The notes: generated by a model not told the origin, from the letters alone. DNA of 64,000 nucleotides from an uncultured bacterium (GCA_943788935.1 CALSSE010000017.1:234001-298000), one strand, 5' to 3'; counted from the stretch's first letter, positions 18,235 through 28,241 are shown. Made by a program: numbers and translations.

Positions 18235-19023
18235 ATGGCCAAGAGAGAATCGGTCGTTTATGGTCGGAGAGCCTGTCTTTCGATCGCCGGTCATCGGGCG
18301 GATGATCTCCGACGCGTGTTTTATGAAGAGGGCGCTCCGAGCCGTGATTTAGCCCCCTTACTTAAAGCGTGCGCTCAACGTCGGAGGCCTTATCGGGAGG
18401 TGAGCGCTGATGAGCTGGTTAAGATCTCAGGAAGTCAACACCATGAGGGCGTGGTGGCGGTCGTCACACCTCTCCCCTCAAGCTCCATAGAAGATTATGT
18501 GACCCATTCATTTACTGGAGGGTCACATCAAGGGAGCGCTCTAAGCTCAGGGAGAAGACCTATTTGGATCGCTCTCGATCGAGTAGAGAATGATCATAAT
18601 CATGGCGCGATCGCTCGAACCTTAGCGTGGTTTGGAGCCGAGGGGCTTATTTGGGAGGGTCATCGCGCTCAGCTCAGTGGTGCGGCGTTACGGGTCGCTC
18701 AAGGTGGGGCTGAGCAGCTCTCCCTCTTGGCGGTGTCCTCTCTGAGTCAGGCTTTGGGTCAACTCAAGAGACGAGGCGTTTTGATATTAGGGGCGGATCA
18801 GCATGCTGAGGGGTCAGCGTTCACCCCTCCTACTGATTTAGATAAAGGCGCCGGGGTCTGTTGGGTCATGGGAAGTGAGCAATTTGGGCTATCAAAGCCT
18901 ATTAAACGCGCTTGTGATGCACTCGTTGCGATTCCTGGGAGTGACCAAATAGAGTCGCTCAATGTATCAGTCAGCGCCGGGTTACTCATCGCTCAAAGCT
19001 ATATGTGGCTCGACGCTGAGTAA
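18235..19023 (+). CDS. TrmH/SpoU-family RNA 2'-O-methyltransferase
   Basis: 262 residues. The N-terminal 70 residues resemble the SpoU substrate-binding domain (VVYGRRACLSI, HHEGVVAVV). The catalytic domain has motif 1 DRVENDHNHGAIARTL, motif 2 WVMGSEQFGLS and motif 3 IPGSDQIESLNVSVSAGLLI, the three SAM-knot motifs of the family. This order matches RlmB/TrmH-like enzymes that methylate ribose 2'-OH in rRNA or tRNA; the exact nucleotide is unclear. ATG has AAGGGGTGA upstream. It is one of three SpoU-family genes in the window. Confidence 0.85.
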   Translation: MAKRESVVYGRRACLSIAGHRADDLRRVFYEEGAPSRDLAPLLKACAQRRRPYREVSADELVKISGSQHHEGVVAVVTPLPSSSIEDYVTHSFTGGSHQGSALSSGRRPIWIALDRVENDHNHGAIARTLAWFGAEGLIWEGHRAQLSGAALRVAQGGAEQLSLLAVSSLSQALGQLKRRGVLILGADQHAEGSAFTPPTDLDKGAGVCWVMGSEQFGLSKPIKRACDALVAIPGSDQIESLNVSVSAGLLIAQSYMWLDAE

Positions 19024-19033
19024 GGACTGCATG

Positions 19034-19081
19034 ACCTACAGTCTACTCTACCTACAGTCTACTCTAACTACAGTTTATTCT
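19034..19081. repeat. 16-bp tandem repeat, three copies, between convergent genes
   Basis: Two identical 16-base units acctacagtctactct and a third with three changes lie between the stops of the TrmH-family gene and the glutamine-synthetase-like gene. I see no hairpin with a T-tract, so a terminator role is not supported. Confidence 0.85.
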
Positions 19082-19103
19082 GTGGGGGAGCGAGCTTGAC
19101 CCT

Positions 19104-20522
19104 CTAGATGATCTCAAAGTATCGCTTCAACTCCCAATCGGTGATCGCTTTACGGAATTCACGCTCCTCCCACTCTCTAGTCGCTGAGTAATGGTCGACA
19201 AATTCATCTCCAAAGAGCTCACGAGCCGCCGCGCTCCCTTTAAGGTTTTGGGCAGCCTCCCACAACGTGGCGGGCAGGCGGTCTTGAGCGGGGAGAGTCT
19301 GCTCGTAGGCGTTACCGACGAGGGGCTCTACTGGCGCGACTTGGTGCTCGATCCCCCATAAGCCCGAACCAATAGCGGCAGCGAGTGCTAGGTAGGGGTT
19401 TCCATCGGCAGCGGCGACTCGATATTCGACTCGCTGAGCGCTCGCTGAGCCACTGATTACTCGCAACGCTGTAGTGCGGTTCTCTACGCCCCATGCGCTG
19501 TGAGTGGGCGCCCAAAAACCGGGAATAAGACGACTGTACGAATTAACTGTCGGTGAGACCATCGCTAGTAACTGAGGCATGAGCTGTTGCTGCCCAGAGA
19601 CGAATTGGGTCATCTCATCGCTCATCTGATGAGGTTTATCTGCCTCATAAAACGCTGAAGAACCATCGCTGATTTTGCGCATAGAAATGTGAATATGACC
19701 GCTTTGTCCTGGATACTTGTTAGACCATTTCGCCATAAAGGTCGCCATTAGGTCATGACGTTGGGCGAGGACCTTAACAAAGGTCTTGAAGAGCGCAGCG
19801 CGATCAGCAGCTTGCAGGGCATCCCCATAACGCAAAGCGGCTTCGATCACTCCCGGTCCAGTCTCGGTGTGTATCCCCTCTATAGGGAGGTCCATCTGTT
19901 CGGTGAGATCTAGCAGCGCTTCATAGAAGTCACTCCACACCGAGTTTCTGAGAACAGAGTAGCCAAAATTACCTGGTGTGATCGGGCTAAGATCTTGGTA
20001 GTTCTTAGCTCTGACACTCTCTGGTGTCTCTTGGAATACGAAGAACTCATATTCTAGTGAAGCGGAGACTTCATAGCCCATCGCTTTCGCTTTATCGAGG
20101 ACTCGACGGAGACAACCTCGAGGACAGACCTGCTCCGCAGCGCCATCCATCTCTCCAAGGACGAGTATCCCTTGTCCATCAAACTCAAAGGGGAGCTCAC
20201 GGGTCGTCTCAGGGAGCAGGCGAACGTTAGCATCAGGGTAGCCAGTATGCCATCCCGTGAATGTGACGTTGTCATAGAGTTGGTCATCGCTATCCCAACC
20301 AAAGATGACATCACAAAACCCGAACCCTTTGTGCAGAGCGCTCGCAAATTTATCACGGTTAATGAGTTTACCACGGAGAATGCCATCAATATCAAATACG
20401 CCTACTTTAGCGTATTTAAGACCCCTATCATCAAAGAGTTTGAGGACCTCTTCGCCAGAGGTGAGGGCTCCCACTCTGAGAGGAGAAGAGAGAGGCGCTT
20501 GAGAGCTGGTTACCTGAGTCAT
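19104..20522 (-). CDS. Glutamine synthetase family protein
   Basis: 472 residues with the glutamine synthetase plan: an N-terminal beta-grasp part (YAKVGVFDIDGILRGK), then the catalytic barrel with SLEYEFFVFQ, IEGIHTETGPGVIE (metal-binding Glu), SGHIHISMR (His of the ammonium/ATP site) and NRTTALRV. The GVFDIDGILRGK start is typical of the PuuA/GlnA-like branch that ligates glutamate to amines, so it need not be the assimilatory glutamine synthetase. The C-terminal Tyr adenylylation motif of GlnA was not seen. Start ATG follows AAGGCGAG. Stands alone, divergent from the 20653 operon. Confidence 0.82.
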   Translation of the reverse strand: MTQVTSSQAPLSSPLRVGALTSGEEVLKLFDDRGLKYAKVGVFDIDGILRGKLINRDKFASALHKGFGFCDVIFGWDSDDQLYDNVTFTGWHTGYPDANVRLLPETTRELPFEFDGQGILVLGEMDGAAEQVCPRGCLRRVLDKAKAMGYEVSASLEYEFFVFQETPESVRAKNYQDLSPITPGNFGYSVLRNSVWSDFYEALLDLTEQMDLPIEGIHTETGPGVIEAALRYGDALQAADRAALFKTFVKVLAQRHDLMATFMAKWSNKYPGQSGHIHISMRKISDGSSAFYEADKPHQMSDEMTQFVSGQQQLMPQLLAMVSPTVNSYSRLIPGFWAPTHSAWGVENRTTALRVISGSASAQRVEYRVAAADGNPYLALAAAIGSGLWGIEHQVAPVEPLVGNAYEQTLPAQDRLPATLWEAAQNLKGSAAARELFGDEFVDHYSATREWEEREFRKAITDWELKRYFEII

Positions 20523-20554
20523 AACTCGCCTTAAGGTCTAGAGGTTCGATAAGA

Positions 20555-20583
20555 TTGAAAAATGTGATTTTTCACGTTATAGC
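20555..20583 (+). promoter_or_regulatory. Candidate promoter for the zinc-ribbon/GT4/MoaA operon
   Basis: TTGAAA (20555-20560), 17-base spacer, TATAGC (20578-20583), 70 bases before ATG 20653. The spacer contains a small inverted repeat GTGA-TTTT-TCAC that could be an operator. Prediction from consensus only. Confidence 0.4.
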
Positions 20584-20652
20584 CTTAGGGTGCCTTTTGC
20601 CAACCTCAATCCTCAATCTATTTCTTGAAGAGCATGGCGTATTAGGGAGATC

Positions 20653-23073
20653 ATGATGGAGACCGAGTGTGTTGTCTGTGGTAGCGCTAATGATTATCGC
20701 TCTCTGCGTTGCTTTGTCTGTGGAGCGGAGCTACCTCCAAAAGCTACAGGTCACGCACCTCTTAGCGAGACAGATGAAGGGTATCAGTCGTTTCAAGCGA
20801 TCAATCCTCCTATGAGGACTCCTCTCTCGGTTGGCGCATTACCCCTGGAAGAGATCTTGTCTCGTCGGCCTATTGAGCAGGGCGTAGGGAAGCAGTCAAT
20901 GAGCAATGATCACCTAGATGTATTACTTGGACCAGAAGAATTAGACCTCTCTTCTCCACCTCCCACCATGCAACTCAGCGGGGTTAAAGAGGAGGAGTCT
21001 AGATCTCTAGCGCCCCCCATCGATTCACTTGATAAACTTGATCAAGACCCTCCAGCGACTTGGATTGGTATCCCCTCAGTAGAGAGTTCGCAAAGTCTAC
21101 CAAGAGAGCCTCATTTAACTGACCAAGAGCAAACAAGAGCCGAGGTAGAGTCTCCTCCTCACCAACTTGGCTCTGAATATTCACCGATCTCCCAACTCCT
21201 CAGAGATCATCGTCGAGAGGAGACATCTTCTCTGTCTCCATCGCAGACTCAGAAAACAGACTCGAAACCTTCGATCGAGATTCCGCGTCAAACCACACTC
21301 ACCGGCGCCGAGTTGAAACAAATAGAAGCTGAGTCTACGCCGAGTAAATGGGAGCAAACAGCTCAAACAAGTGAGGAGGAAGTAGATGAAGGAGAGGTCT
21401 ACTCTTCGATAAAGAAGCCTCTAGCGGTACCAGGGAGGTCAAAATCTAGAGAGGTATATGAAACAGACGATGAGATAGAGGGAGAGACCGCTCTCAAGAT
21501 AAGTATCCCTAATCTTCTCGCTGTTGGAGGCTCAATGGAAGATTCAGGTCCCGAGCAGCCCCTCAAAGAGAGCTTTGTTCCGGTCTCATCACTCCCTCAC
21601 GCTAAAGTCGTGATTGAGCCCGCTCAACGTGTAGCAGGTGTAGATCAGTCATCATTTGTGACACTTGAGGACAATGATTCATCGATAAGCATTCAAGAGA
21701 GGACTGAGAGGCTTCACGTCGATGATCTCGGGAGAGCGAACTTTAGATCCTCTTCACTCTCACCGCTCTCATGGTTGGTGCTCACAATCTCTTCGATTAG
21801 CGTCGGTATCGTAATCGCGCTGTACCTTATGCCAACTCATAGATCAGTCGCAAAGACCTCCCTAAAGGTCTCTGAGATCTCTCGAGAAAACTCTATTTAT
21901 CGTGTCAAACTTAAGCTCTCCGCCGATCCCAGCGCTCAACTCCTGATCCCTGATAGCTATGTTTCTGCTGATCAGGCGCCGCTCATCGAGGTGCGTGGTA
22001 CCTCTGATGTAGAGCTTGAAATCCCTAAGGATCAAATCAAGATTGGGGAGAACTTAATTACGCTACAGTGGCTCTATCAAGAAACAGGCGCCACAAAGAA
22101 AATCTCCAAGCCCATCGATATCTCTATTCCCGTTTACTACCGGCGAGAGGATCCTCGGTTCTCATCTGATAGGGGCGGATATCTATTACCTATCGAGCTT
22201 AACCCAAGATATCAGATCGCTAGCAGTAATCATGAGTTTCAGCCCGCAGAGAGAGACCATCATTACGTATTTTTCTTATCTACAGAGTCGGTCAGAGGTA
22301 AAGAGTCTGTCAGTGTTGAGGCAATGATCAAAGACTCTTCAGGCCATGAGCGAGCTCTCAGCTGGAGGTTCTCTCCACCTCATGAGTCTCTTCCCTTGAA
22401 GATTTTGAGCCCTGTCAATCGCTATGCCCGACCCGATAGTGAAGTCACCATTGTCGGTCAGAGTAGCTCCCGAGCGATCGTACGTCTTAGCGCATTGAGC
22501 GTTGACGGTCAGAAGGTCGACGACTTGCCTCAAATAGAGGTTAAAGCTGATCATAGAGGTCGATTTGAACTCTCTATACCTTTGAAGACTACAGTCTCTA
22601 ACACTGAAGGTGTGATGTGGCATGCGACAGTCTCAGCTCTTGAGTTAAGTGGAGAGCTACAATCGAAAGAAGTGATGATCAAACAATCTCATAGACCAAC
22701 TTGGAGTCAATATATTCAACGTTTAGCGAAGAGGAGAGAGCGCGCAGGCTCACGTTATCGTCGTTTATCCCTAAAGGGTGGGGTCAAAGGGGTGATGTCA
22801 GTCAAAAGCCGAGCGAGGATGTTGAGCGGGGTGATCGCCTTTATTGACCGAGGCGACCAAAAGACGCCTCAACGTCTATTGATTCATACATGTCGTCAAA
22901 ATGATGGTTGTCCTGTATGGGTCGAAGACAAAGATGCCTTTTGGGTCAAACGTAATCAGAAGGTCAGCGTATTTGGGGTCGTCATCGGGATGGGGTCTTA
23001 TCTCGCTCAGAATGGACATGAGCTGACCGCTCCCGAGGTGAGAGCTAGACTCACAACGCCTGGGAAGCAGTGA
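20653..23073 (+). CDS. Zinc-ribbon, single-pass membrane protein of unknown function
   Basis: 806 residues. A four-Cys zinc ribbon starts the protein (CVVCGS, then CFVCGAEL). It is followed by about 330 residues of Ser/Glu/Pro-rich, probably disordered sequence, one hydrophobic helix near residues 375-395 (SWLVLTISSISVGIVIALYL), then an extracytoplasmic part with repeated beta-sandwich-like segments. The plan (cytoplasmic zinc ribbon, linker, TM, exported domain) is common in myxobacteria-type proteins, but I do not recognise a family. The GTG of the glycosyltransferase gene overlaps its stop. ATG is preceded by GGGAG; a second ATG follows immediately. Confidence 0.6.
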   Translation: MMETECVVCGSANDYRSLRCFVCGAELPPKATGHAPLSETDEGYQSFQAINPPMRTPLSVGALPLEEILSRRPIEQGVGKQSMSNDHLDVLLGPEELDLSSPPPTMQLSGVKEEESRSLAPPIDSLDKLDQDPPATWIGIPSVESSQSLPREPHLTDQEQTRAEVESPPHQLGSEYSPISQLLRDHRREETSSLSPSQTQKTDSKPSIEIPRQTTLTGAELKQIEAESTPSKWEQTAQTSEEEVDEGEVYSSIKKPLAVPGRSKSREVYETDDEIEGETALKISIPNLLAVGGSMEDSGPEQPLKESFVPVSSLPHAKVVIEPAQRVAGVDQSSFVTLEDNDSSISIQERTERLHVDDLGRANFRSSSLSPLSWLVLTISSISVGIVIALYLMPTHRSVAKTSLKVSEISRENSIYRVKLKLSADPSAQLLIPDSYVSADQAPLIEVRGTSDVELEIPKDQIKIGENLITLQWLYQETGATKKISKPIDISIPVYYRREDPRFSSDRGGYLLPIELNPRYQIASSNHEFQPAERDHHYVFFLSTESVRGKESVSVEAMIKDSSGHERALSWRFSPPHESLPLKILSPVNRYARPDSEVTIVGQSSSRAIVRLSALSVDGQKVDDLPQIEVKADHRGRFELSIPLKTTVSNTEGVMWHATVSALELSGELQSKEVMIKQSHRPTWSQYIQRLAKRRERAGSRYRRLSLKGGVKGVMSVKSRARMLSGVIAFIDRGDQKTPQRLLIHTCRQNDGCPVWVEDKDAFWVKRNQKVSVFGVVIGMGSYLAQNGHELTAPEVRARLTTPGKQ

Positions 23074-24281
23074 GCGAGCTCTCCTCGATCATCGATCGCC
23101 CTGATGAGGCGCCGCCTGTCATCGTCCATGTGTACGGTGACCTACACCCTCACGAGGGCGGGCCTCCTCAAGTGATCCTTAATCTCGTACGCGCTCAACA
23201 ACAGAGCGGCGCAGAGGTTCGCTTAGTCGTCCTTAACGCTGATGACCCTGAAGTAGTGGCCTCTATTCACAGTGAGCTTGGTGCATTGCCACCGCTGTTT
23301 ACCGTTCGTCCAAAGGGGATTAGAGCAGTGTGGTCTCGTCCAGTGATCGCGACCGCTCTTCATGGAGCGAGTATCGTACATATTCACTCTATTTGGTCTA
23401 CACCGAACCTCTATGTCGCTCATTATTGCTTGCGTCACCATATCCCTTATTTGCTCAGTATCCATGGACATCTTCGGCGAGAGGCTTTAGCCATCAAATG
23501 GCTTAAGAAGAAAGTAGGACTCGCCTTAGGTTATCGAGCGATGCTAGAGGGAGCGAGCGTGATTCACGCCTTAAATCAGTCGGAGGCTGAGGATATTCAA
23601 CACTTTGGCCTTAAGGCTCCAGTGAGAGTGATTCCCAATGGGATAGATCCTACTCGATTTAATGAGACGCCGTCGAGATCAATTCTCGACCAACATATAC
23701 CAGCGCTTACCCAGTCGCCTTATCTCCTCTTCCTCTCTCGCATACACCCTCCTAAGGGAGCGAGGAAACTCGCTGAGGCGTTTAGAGAACTCAGTGAAGA
23801 GTACCCGACCCTCCACTTGGTGATCGCGGGCTCAGACTTTGGGGGGATTGATGAAGTGAGGGCAGTGATTGAAAAGAGCGAACTAAGTAAGAGAGTTCAT
23901 TTCCCTGGGTTTCTATCGGGGCTCACCAAAGATTCTGCGCTGGCTCATGCGAGCGCTTTTTGCCTTCCTAGCGATCATGAGGGGTTCAGTGTGGCGATTC
24001 TAGAAGCGCTCGCTTGGGGAGCCCCCACAGTGATCTCAACCGGGTGTCACTTCCCCGAATTAGAGAGAGCGAGAGCGGGGTGGGTCTATGGAGTGAGTGC
24101 TGAAGAACTGACCGAGACTTTAAAGCGAGTCATCGACGATCAAGAGTTATCTTCAGAGGTCGCTCAGAGAGGACGAGAGTGGGTAAGGACTCATTTCTCT
24201 TGGATGCAGATTGAGAGAGCTTATCATGGGGCTTACCCTCTGAGAGAGCATAGGATAAGAGATAATGAGGTGGGTGGATGA
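23070..24281 (+). CDS. Glycosyltransferase family 4 protein
   Basis: 403 residues in GT-B fold. The N-terminal domain has the HEGGPPQVILNLVRA loop that grips the acceptor. The C-terminal domain has FLSRIHPPKGARKLAEAF and the EGFSVAILEALAWGAPTV block containing the two glutamates of the E-x7-E motif that bind the nucleotide sugar. It should transfer a sugar with retention of configuration, probably in surface polysaccharide or glycolipid synthesis; donor and acceptor are unknown. GTG start overlaps the previous stop (GTGA), and its own stop overlaps moaA (ATGA). Confidence 0.85.
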   Translation: MSELSSIIDRPDEAPPVIVHVYGDLHPHEGGPPQVILNLVRAQQQSGAEVRLVVLNADDPEVVASIHSELGALPPLFTVRPKGIRAVWSRPVIATALHGASIVHIHSIWSTPNLYVAHYCLRHHIPYLLSIHGHLRREALAIKWLKKKVGLALGYRAMLEGASVIHALNQSEAEDIQHFGLKAPVRVIPNGIDPTRFNETPSRSILDQHIPALTQSPYLLFLSRIHPPKGARKLAEAFRELSEEYPTLHLVIAGSDFGGIDEVRAVIEKSELSKRVHFPGFLSGLTKDSALAHASAFCLPSDHEGFSVAILEALAWGAPTVISTGCHFPELERARAGWVYGVSAEELTETLKRVIDDQELSSEVAQRGREWVRTHFSWMQIERAYHGAYPLREHRIRDNEVGG

Positions 24282-25339
24282 ATAGTTTCACAAGATCAGC
24301 ATTAGACGCTGAACGATCCCCTACTCGATCCCCGGCCCAGCCGATCAGGGATCCGAGTGATCGACGAGTTAGTTACTTACGGGTTTCAGTGACTGATCGC
24401 TGTAATTATCTTTGCAGTTACTGTGCGCCTGCTGAGGGCTGGACTGCCTCACCGAGAGCTGAACTTCTTTTATTTGAGGAGATCTTTGAGGTGATTAAGG
24501 TGATGACATGGCGAGGTGTCAATCGTGTTCGTTTCACTGGAGGAGAACCGCTGTTGAGGCGTGACTTATGTGAGTTAATTACCCGAGTCAACACTCTGCC
24601 TGAGATTAAAGAGATCGCTTTAACGACCAATGGGCACCTCCTTGAGCGAATGGCACACTCACTCTTTGAAGCAGGCGCTCGCCGGCTCAATGTCAGCTTA
24701 GATACTTTTGACCCTGATGACTTTCGGCGGGTCACCAAGGGAGGTGATCTCGCGCGAGTCTTGTGTGGGATCGCTGAAGCTCAAGAAGTGGGGTTTCAGG
24801 ATGTCGTGTTAAATGCAGTGCTCACCCCAGAGCTTGAGCAGACTCCCGCTCGGTGGAGACAGCTCTGTGAAGAGTCTTGGCAGAGAGGGGTCACCCCCCG
24901 ATGGATCGAGATGATGCCTATTGGAGGTCAGCCCGCTCCCCCGATTACTGTTCAACAGGTCTTGGGAGCGTTAAGCGAAGAATTAGAGCTGAGAGCAGAA
25001 GGGGTCAGCTGTCAACGAAGCGCACTTCAGCGAGGACCTGCTCGATATTATGAGGTGATCAGTGGCTCATTTAGAGGGCAGCGCTTAGGCTTGATCTCGC
25101 CGATGAGTGACCCCCACTTTTGCGCTTCTTGCAATCGGGCGAGGCTTACCGCTCGTGGTGGACTGCGGGCTTGTCTCGCTGATGACGCCGAGGTCGACCT
25201 CAAGTCTCCTTTGCGCGCAGGTCTCAATGGACCGGCGCTCTCTCCCTTCATTGATGAGGCTTTTTCGACTAAAAAGCCACAACACTTAATGGCTCAAGGC
25301 GCGCCTCCACTCTCAGTTATGACTGGCTTAGGTGGATAA
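24278..25339 (+). CDS. moaA: GTP 3',8-cyclase MoaA (molybdopterin synthesis)
   Basis: 353 residues, the usual length. The radical SAM cluster motif is Cys42-x3-Cys46-x2-Cys49 (DRCNYLCSYC), followed by FTGGEPLLRRDL (SAM-binding) and LTTNG. The second cluster site near the C-terminus has CASCNRARLTARGGLRAC, matching the MoaA CxxC-x13-C pattern. The enzyme turns GTP into 3',8-cyclo-dihydro-GTP, the first step of molybdenum cofactor synthesis. The extreme C-terminus ends MTGLGG, keeping the GG tail needed in MoaA. No other moa/moe genes are nearby; it is the last gene of the zinc-ribbon/GT4 operon. Confidence 0.9.
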   Translation: MNSFTRSALDAERSPTRSPAQPIRDPSDRRVSYLRVSVTDRCNYLCSYCAPAEGWTASPRAELLLFEEIFEVIKVMTWRGVNRVRFTGGEPLLRRDLCELITRVNTLPEIKEIALTTNGHLLERMAHSLFEAGARRLNVSLDTFDPDDFRRVTKGGDLARVLCGIAEAQEVGFQDVVLNAVLTPELEQTPARWRQLCEESWQRGVTPRWIEMMPIGGQPAPPITVQQVLGALSEELELRAEGVSCQRSALQRGPARYYEVISGSFRGQRLGLISPMSDPHFCASCNRARLTARGGLRACLADDAEVDLKSPLRAGLNGPALSPFIDEAFSTKKPQHLMAQGAPPLSVMTGLGG

Positions 25340-25547
25340 ACTAGATGTAAACTTAGGCTCAAGTTTGTGTTCAAGTTGATAATTCGTGTACAAACAGTGT
25401 CTGCAGGTTGTTTTGGCAACTTACGTTGATGAAGAATCATCAAACCATTGAGCGCTGTCACTTAAAGTACACTTGAGTCAGCGATGTGATCTCGCGCTTA
25501 TGTGGACATTAATAGTGCGCTTAATATGGATAATTGCGAGAGTGTGA

Positions 25548-25576
25548 TGGACAAGTTTCACGCCTAATCGTATATA
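25548..25576 (+). promoter_or_regulatory. Candidate sigma70-type promoter of the ccm operon
   Basis: TGGACA (25548-25553; five of six to consensus) and TATATA (25571-25576) with the ideal 17-base spacer, 37 bases before ATG 25613. The 267 bases between moaA and ccmE hold nothing else I recognise. Confidence 0.55.
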
Positions 25577-25612
25577 ACCAACAACACATAAAGAGCGACG
25601 AAGGAAATGATT

Positions 25613-26056
25613 ATGTCAACACGAGGAATCATAGGGCTTGTTCTCTTCGTAGGAGCCTTCTACATTATGGTAGATAGCATGATGGACGGTGGGGCTTATT
25701 TTCTCACTGTAGACGAGGTTCAAGCAGCGAAGAACGAAGGTCATTTGAAGCCCGGGCGAAAGGTACGCATTAAAGGTAACGTCGCCCACGGTACTCATAA
25801 GAATGAGACCGGCTCGAGTGAGCATCGATTTGTAGTTGAAGGAGAGATCAACAAGGTGAAGGTCTATTTCAAAGGGGCTATCCCCGATGTCTTCAAAGAA
25901 GGTGGCGAAGTTGTAGCGACTGGATCTTTTGATCAAAAAGGCGTACTCATCGCTACCGAAGTTACCGCTAAGTGTCCTTCAAAATATGAACAAGATAATA
26001 TCTCGCCAGAGACCCGTAAGCGTATGGGAATCGATGGCCAACCAAAAATGAGGTGA
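25613..26056 (+). CDS. ccmE: Cytochrome c maturation haem chaperone CcmE, CxxxY type
   Basis: 147 residues. An N-terminal membrane anchor (GLVLFVGAFYIMV) precedes an OB-fold domain with KVRIKGNV and YFKGAIPDVFKEGGEVVATG, typical of CcmE. The haem-binding site in most CcmE is His in HxxxY; here it is LIATEVTAKCPSKYE, with Cys121 and Tyr125, i.e. the CxxxY form known from Desulfovibrio and archaea. It should accept haem from CcmC in the periplasm and pass it to CcmF. AAGGAA at 25601 is seven bases from ATG 25613, so I prefer this start over 25607. First gene of the operon. Confidence 0.9.
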   Translation: MSTRGIIGLVLFVGAFYIMVDSMMDGGAYFLTVDEVQAAKNEGHLKPGRKVRIKGNVAHGTHKNETGSSEHRFVVEGEINKVKVYFKGAIPDVFKEGGEVVATGSFDQKGVLIATEVTAKCPSKYEQDNISPETRKRMGIDGQPKMR

Positions 26057-26060
26057 GCTG

Positions 26061-28241
26061 ATGGATATTCATGCAATCGGAGATTTACTCCTTAACTTAT
26101 CTATTGTTACCGCTATTTTTTGTGCCTTAGCGAGCGTCGTCGGTAAATGGCGTGATCATGGTAGACTCCTCCTCGCAGGAGAGCGCGCAGGGTATGCTGT
26201 CACAGCGATGGTGATCTGTGCTTCCTTCCTACTGATTAGCGCTTTTATTACTCACGACTACAACAATAAATATGTCGCCCATTATTCTGATAATAATATG
26301 CCGTGGTATTATCTCGTCGCCTCCTTTTGGGGAGGACAAGCGGGTTCATTGATGTTTTGGTCATTGATGCTCGCTGTCGGCACAGGTTTAGTGATTCGTC
26401 AAAATCAACAAAAGAATCGAGATCTACTTCCCACGGTGTTAGCGACCTTGATGGTGGTTCAAGTCTTTTTTCTTGGATTAATGGTCTTTGAGGCTAATCC
26501 CTTTGAGACCTTTAGGGTTAATGAACCTCCTGTGAACGGTCGGGGTCTAGAGCCCCTGTTGCAAAACCCGGCGATGACTTTCCACCCCCCAAGTATTCTC
26601 AGCGGCTACGTGTGGTTCACATTTCCGTTCGCTTTCGCGGTCGCAGCCCTCGTTCACAAGCGGCTCGACGATACCTGGATCAGGACTACTCGAGGGTATG
26701 CGATCATCTCATGGGCGTTCCTCTCAATCGGTAACCTCTTTGGCGGAATGTGGGCTTATCAGGAGCTAGGCTGGGGAGGTTTTTGGGGATGGGATCCAGT
26801 TGAGAACGCTTCACTGATGCCTTGGTTCACCGCGACAGCATATCTTCACTCAGTGATGATCCAAGAGCGACGGGATATGCTAAAAGTCTGGAATATGGCC
26901 TTAGTGATGCTCACTTATTTCCTAACCGTATTCGGTACCTTTCTCACTCGGTCAGGTCTGATCGACTCGGTTCATACCTTCGCTCAGAGTGATGTTGGCG
27001 ATTATTTTATCGTTTTCCTTATCAGTTTATCAGTATTCTCTATTGGTCTGATTCTATGGCGAGTCTTCGATGGATCTCTAAAGAGTAAGTCAGATGTGCA
27101 GCACCTGATGAGCCGTGAAGGGGTATTCCTCCTTAATAATATCGTACTCCTCGCCTGTGTCTTTGTGGTGATGTTTGGTACGATTGGTGAGAAGATTAGT
27201 GCCTATTTCTGGCAAGAGACCAAGTATACCGCGCCATGGTTCAATACCTGGATGGTTCCTGGCGGTTTATTACTCCTTCTCTTAATGGGCGTCGGTCCAC
27301 TTATCCCATGGCGCAAGGTCACAAAGAAGAGCCTCGTTAAGAATTTCCTCTTTCCTAGTATGGTCAGTACAGCGCTCACCGCTTGGCTATATCTTACCGA
27401 TGTATATCACTTAAACACTCAAGTCGCGAAGACCTATATCCCCTATCAAGAAGCCATGGCTGGAAGCATTTCTTGGGGTAAACTGTTCTTAGAGGCAGAG
27501 CTAGTGGGTGTATATTCATTAGTTGGATTTTGGGGTGTATTCTTCATCTTCTACACCATGACTTGGGAGTTCGTTAATGGAGCTCGGGTACGCTCTCGGT
27601 CAGTGAAAGAACCACTCTTCACTGCGCTCACGAAGCTGTTCGGTAAGAACAAGAGACGATATGGCGGTTATCTGACCCACATTGGCTTTGCAGGTCTCTT
27701 CCTTGGCTTCATCGGCACGGGGCTTAAGACCGAGCGAGACCTCAGCTTTCAAGAGGTCGGGCAGGCCCATATCCTCGAAGATAAACAGCTCACTTTCAAA
27801 GGTATTAAGTTTGAACAAAATCGTGAATACCGGGAATGGTTCGCCGAGTTTGAGCTACATCAGCTAAAAGAAGATGGCACAGCAGGCGCCTCTCTAGGTA
27901 TGGTACGGCCCTCTCGCCGAAATTATATCGGCGCCAACGTAAAAATGTCCCGTTGGACAACAGAGAAAGATGAAGTGTTCATGTGGCGGGGGAACGTATA
28001 CCTCGCCTTGGTCTCTTTTAACGATAAAGTGAAGACCGCCGAGGTCATGGCGCACTTTAACCCTATGCTGTTGTGGATGTGGATTGGAGGAGGCTTTCTC
28101 TTACTCGGGGTCTTTGTCGCGATTTGGCCTGAAGAGGCGAAGTATCAAGTCTTCGCGGCTACTCAGAGAACGACAGGCAAGACGGCTACTCCCCCCTCTC
28201 CTCCTGTTCCTACCCACACCGCTGTGAGCCATAATTCATGA
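26061..28241 (+). CDS. ccmF: Cytochrome c haem lyase subunit CcmF
   Basis: 726-residue polytopic membrane protein of the haem handling family. It has the canonical WWD region (LGWGGFWGWDPVENASLMPW), several conserved His around it (TAYLHSVM, DSVHTF), and a periplasmic stretch near residues 565-680 before the last helix. CcmF attaches haem to apocytochrome c. It follows ccmE by four bases and overlaps the next gene by four (ATGA), showing tight operon organisation. Length is a little above the usual 640-660 residues, because of extra C-terminal sequence. Confidence 0.93.
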   Translation: MDIHAIGDLLLNLSIVTAIFCALASVVGKWRDHGRLLLAGERAGYAVTAMVICASFLLISAFITHDYNNKYVAHYSDNNMPWYYLVASFWGGQAGSLMFWSLMLAVGTGLVIRQNQQKNRDLLPTVLATLMVVQVFFLGLMVFEANPFETFRVNEPPVNGRGLEPLLQNPAMTFHPPSILSGYVWFTFPFAFAVAALVHKRLDDTWIRTTRGYAIISWAFLSIGNLFGGMWAYQELGWGGFWGWDPVENASLMPWFTATAYLHSVMIQERRDMLKVWNMALVMLTYFLTVFGTFLTRSGLIDSVHTFAQSDVGDYFIVFLISLSVFSIGLILWRVFDGSLKSKSDVQHLMSREGVFLLNNIVLLACVFVVMFGTIGEKISAYFWQETKYTAPWFNTWMVPGGLLLLLLMGVGPLIPWRKVTKKSLVKNFLFPSMVSTALTAWLYLTDVYHLNTQVAKTYIPYQEAMAGSISWGKLFLEAELVGVYSLVGFWGVFFIFYTMTWEFVNGARVRSRSVKEPLFTALTKLFGKNKRRYGGYLTHIGFAGLFLGFIGTGLKTERDLSFQEVGQAHILEDKQLTFKGIKFEQNREYREWFAEFELHQLKEDGTAGASLGMVRPSRRNYIGANVKMSRWTTEKDEVFMWRGNVYLALVSFNDKVKTAEVMAHFNPMLLWMWIGGGFLLLGVFVAIWPEEAKYQVFAATQRTTGKTATPPSPPVPTHTAVSHNS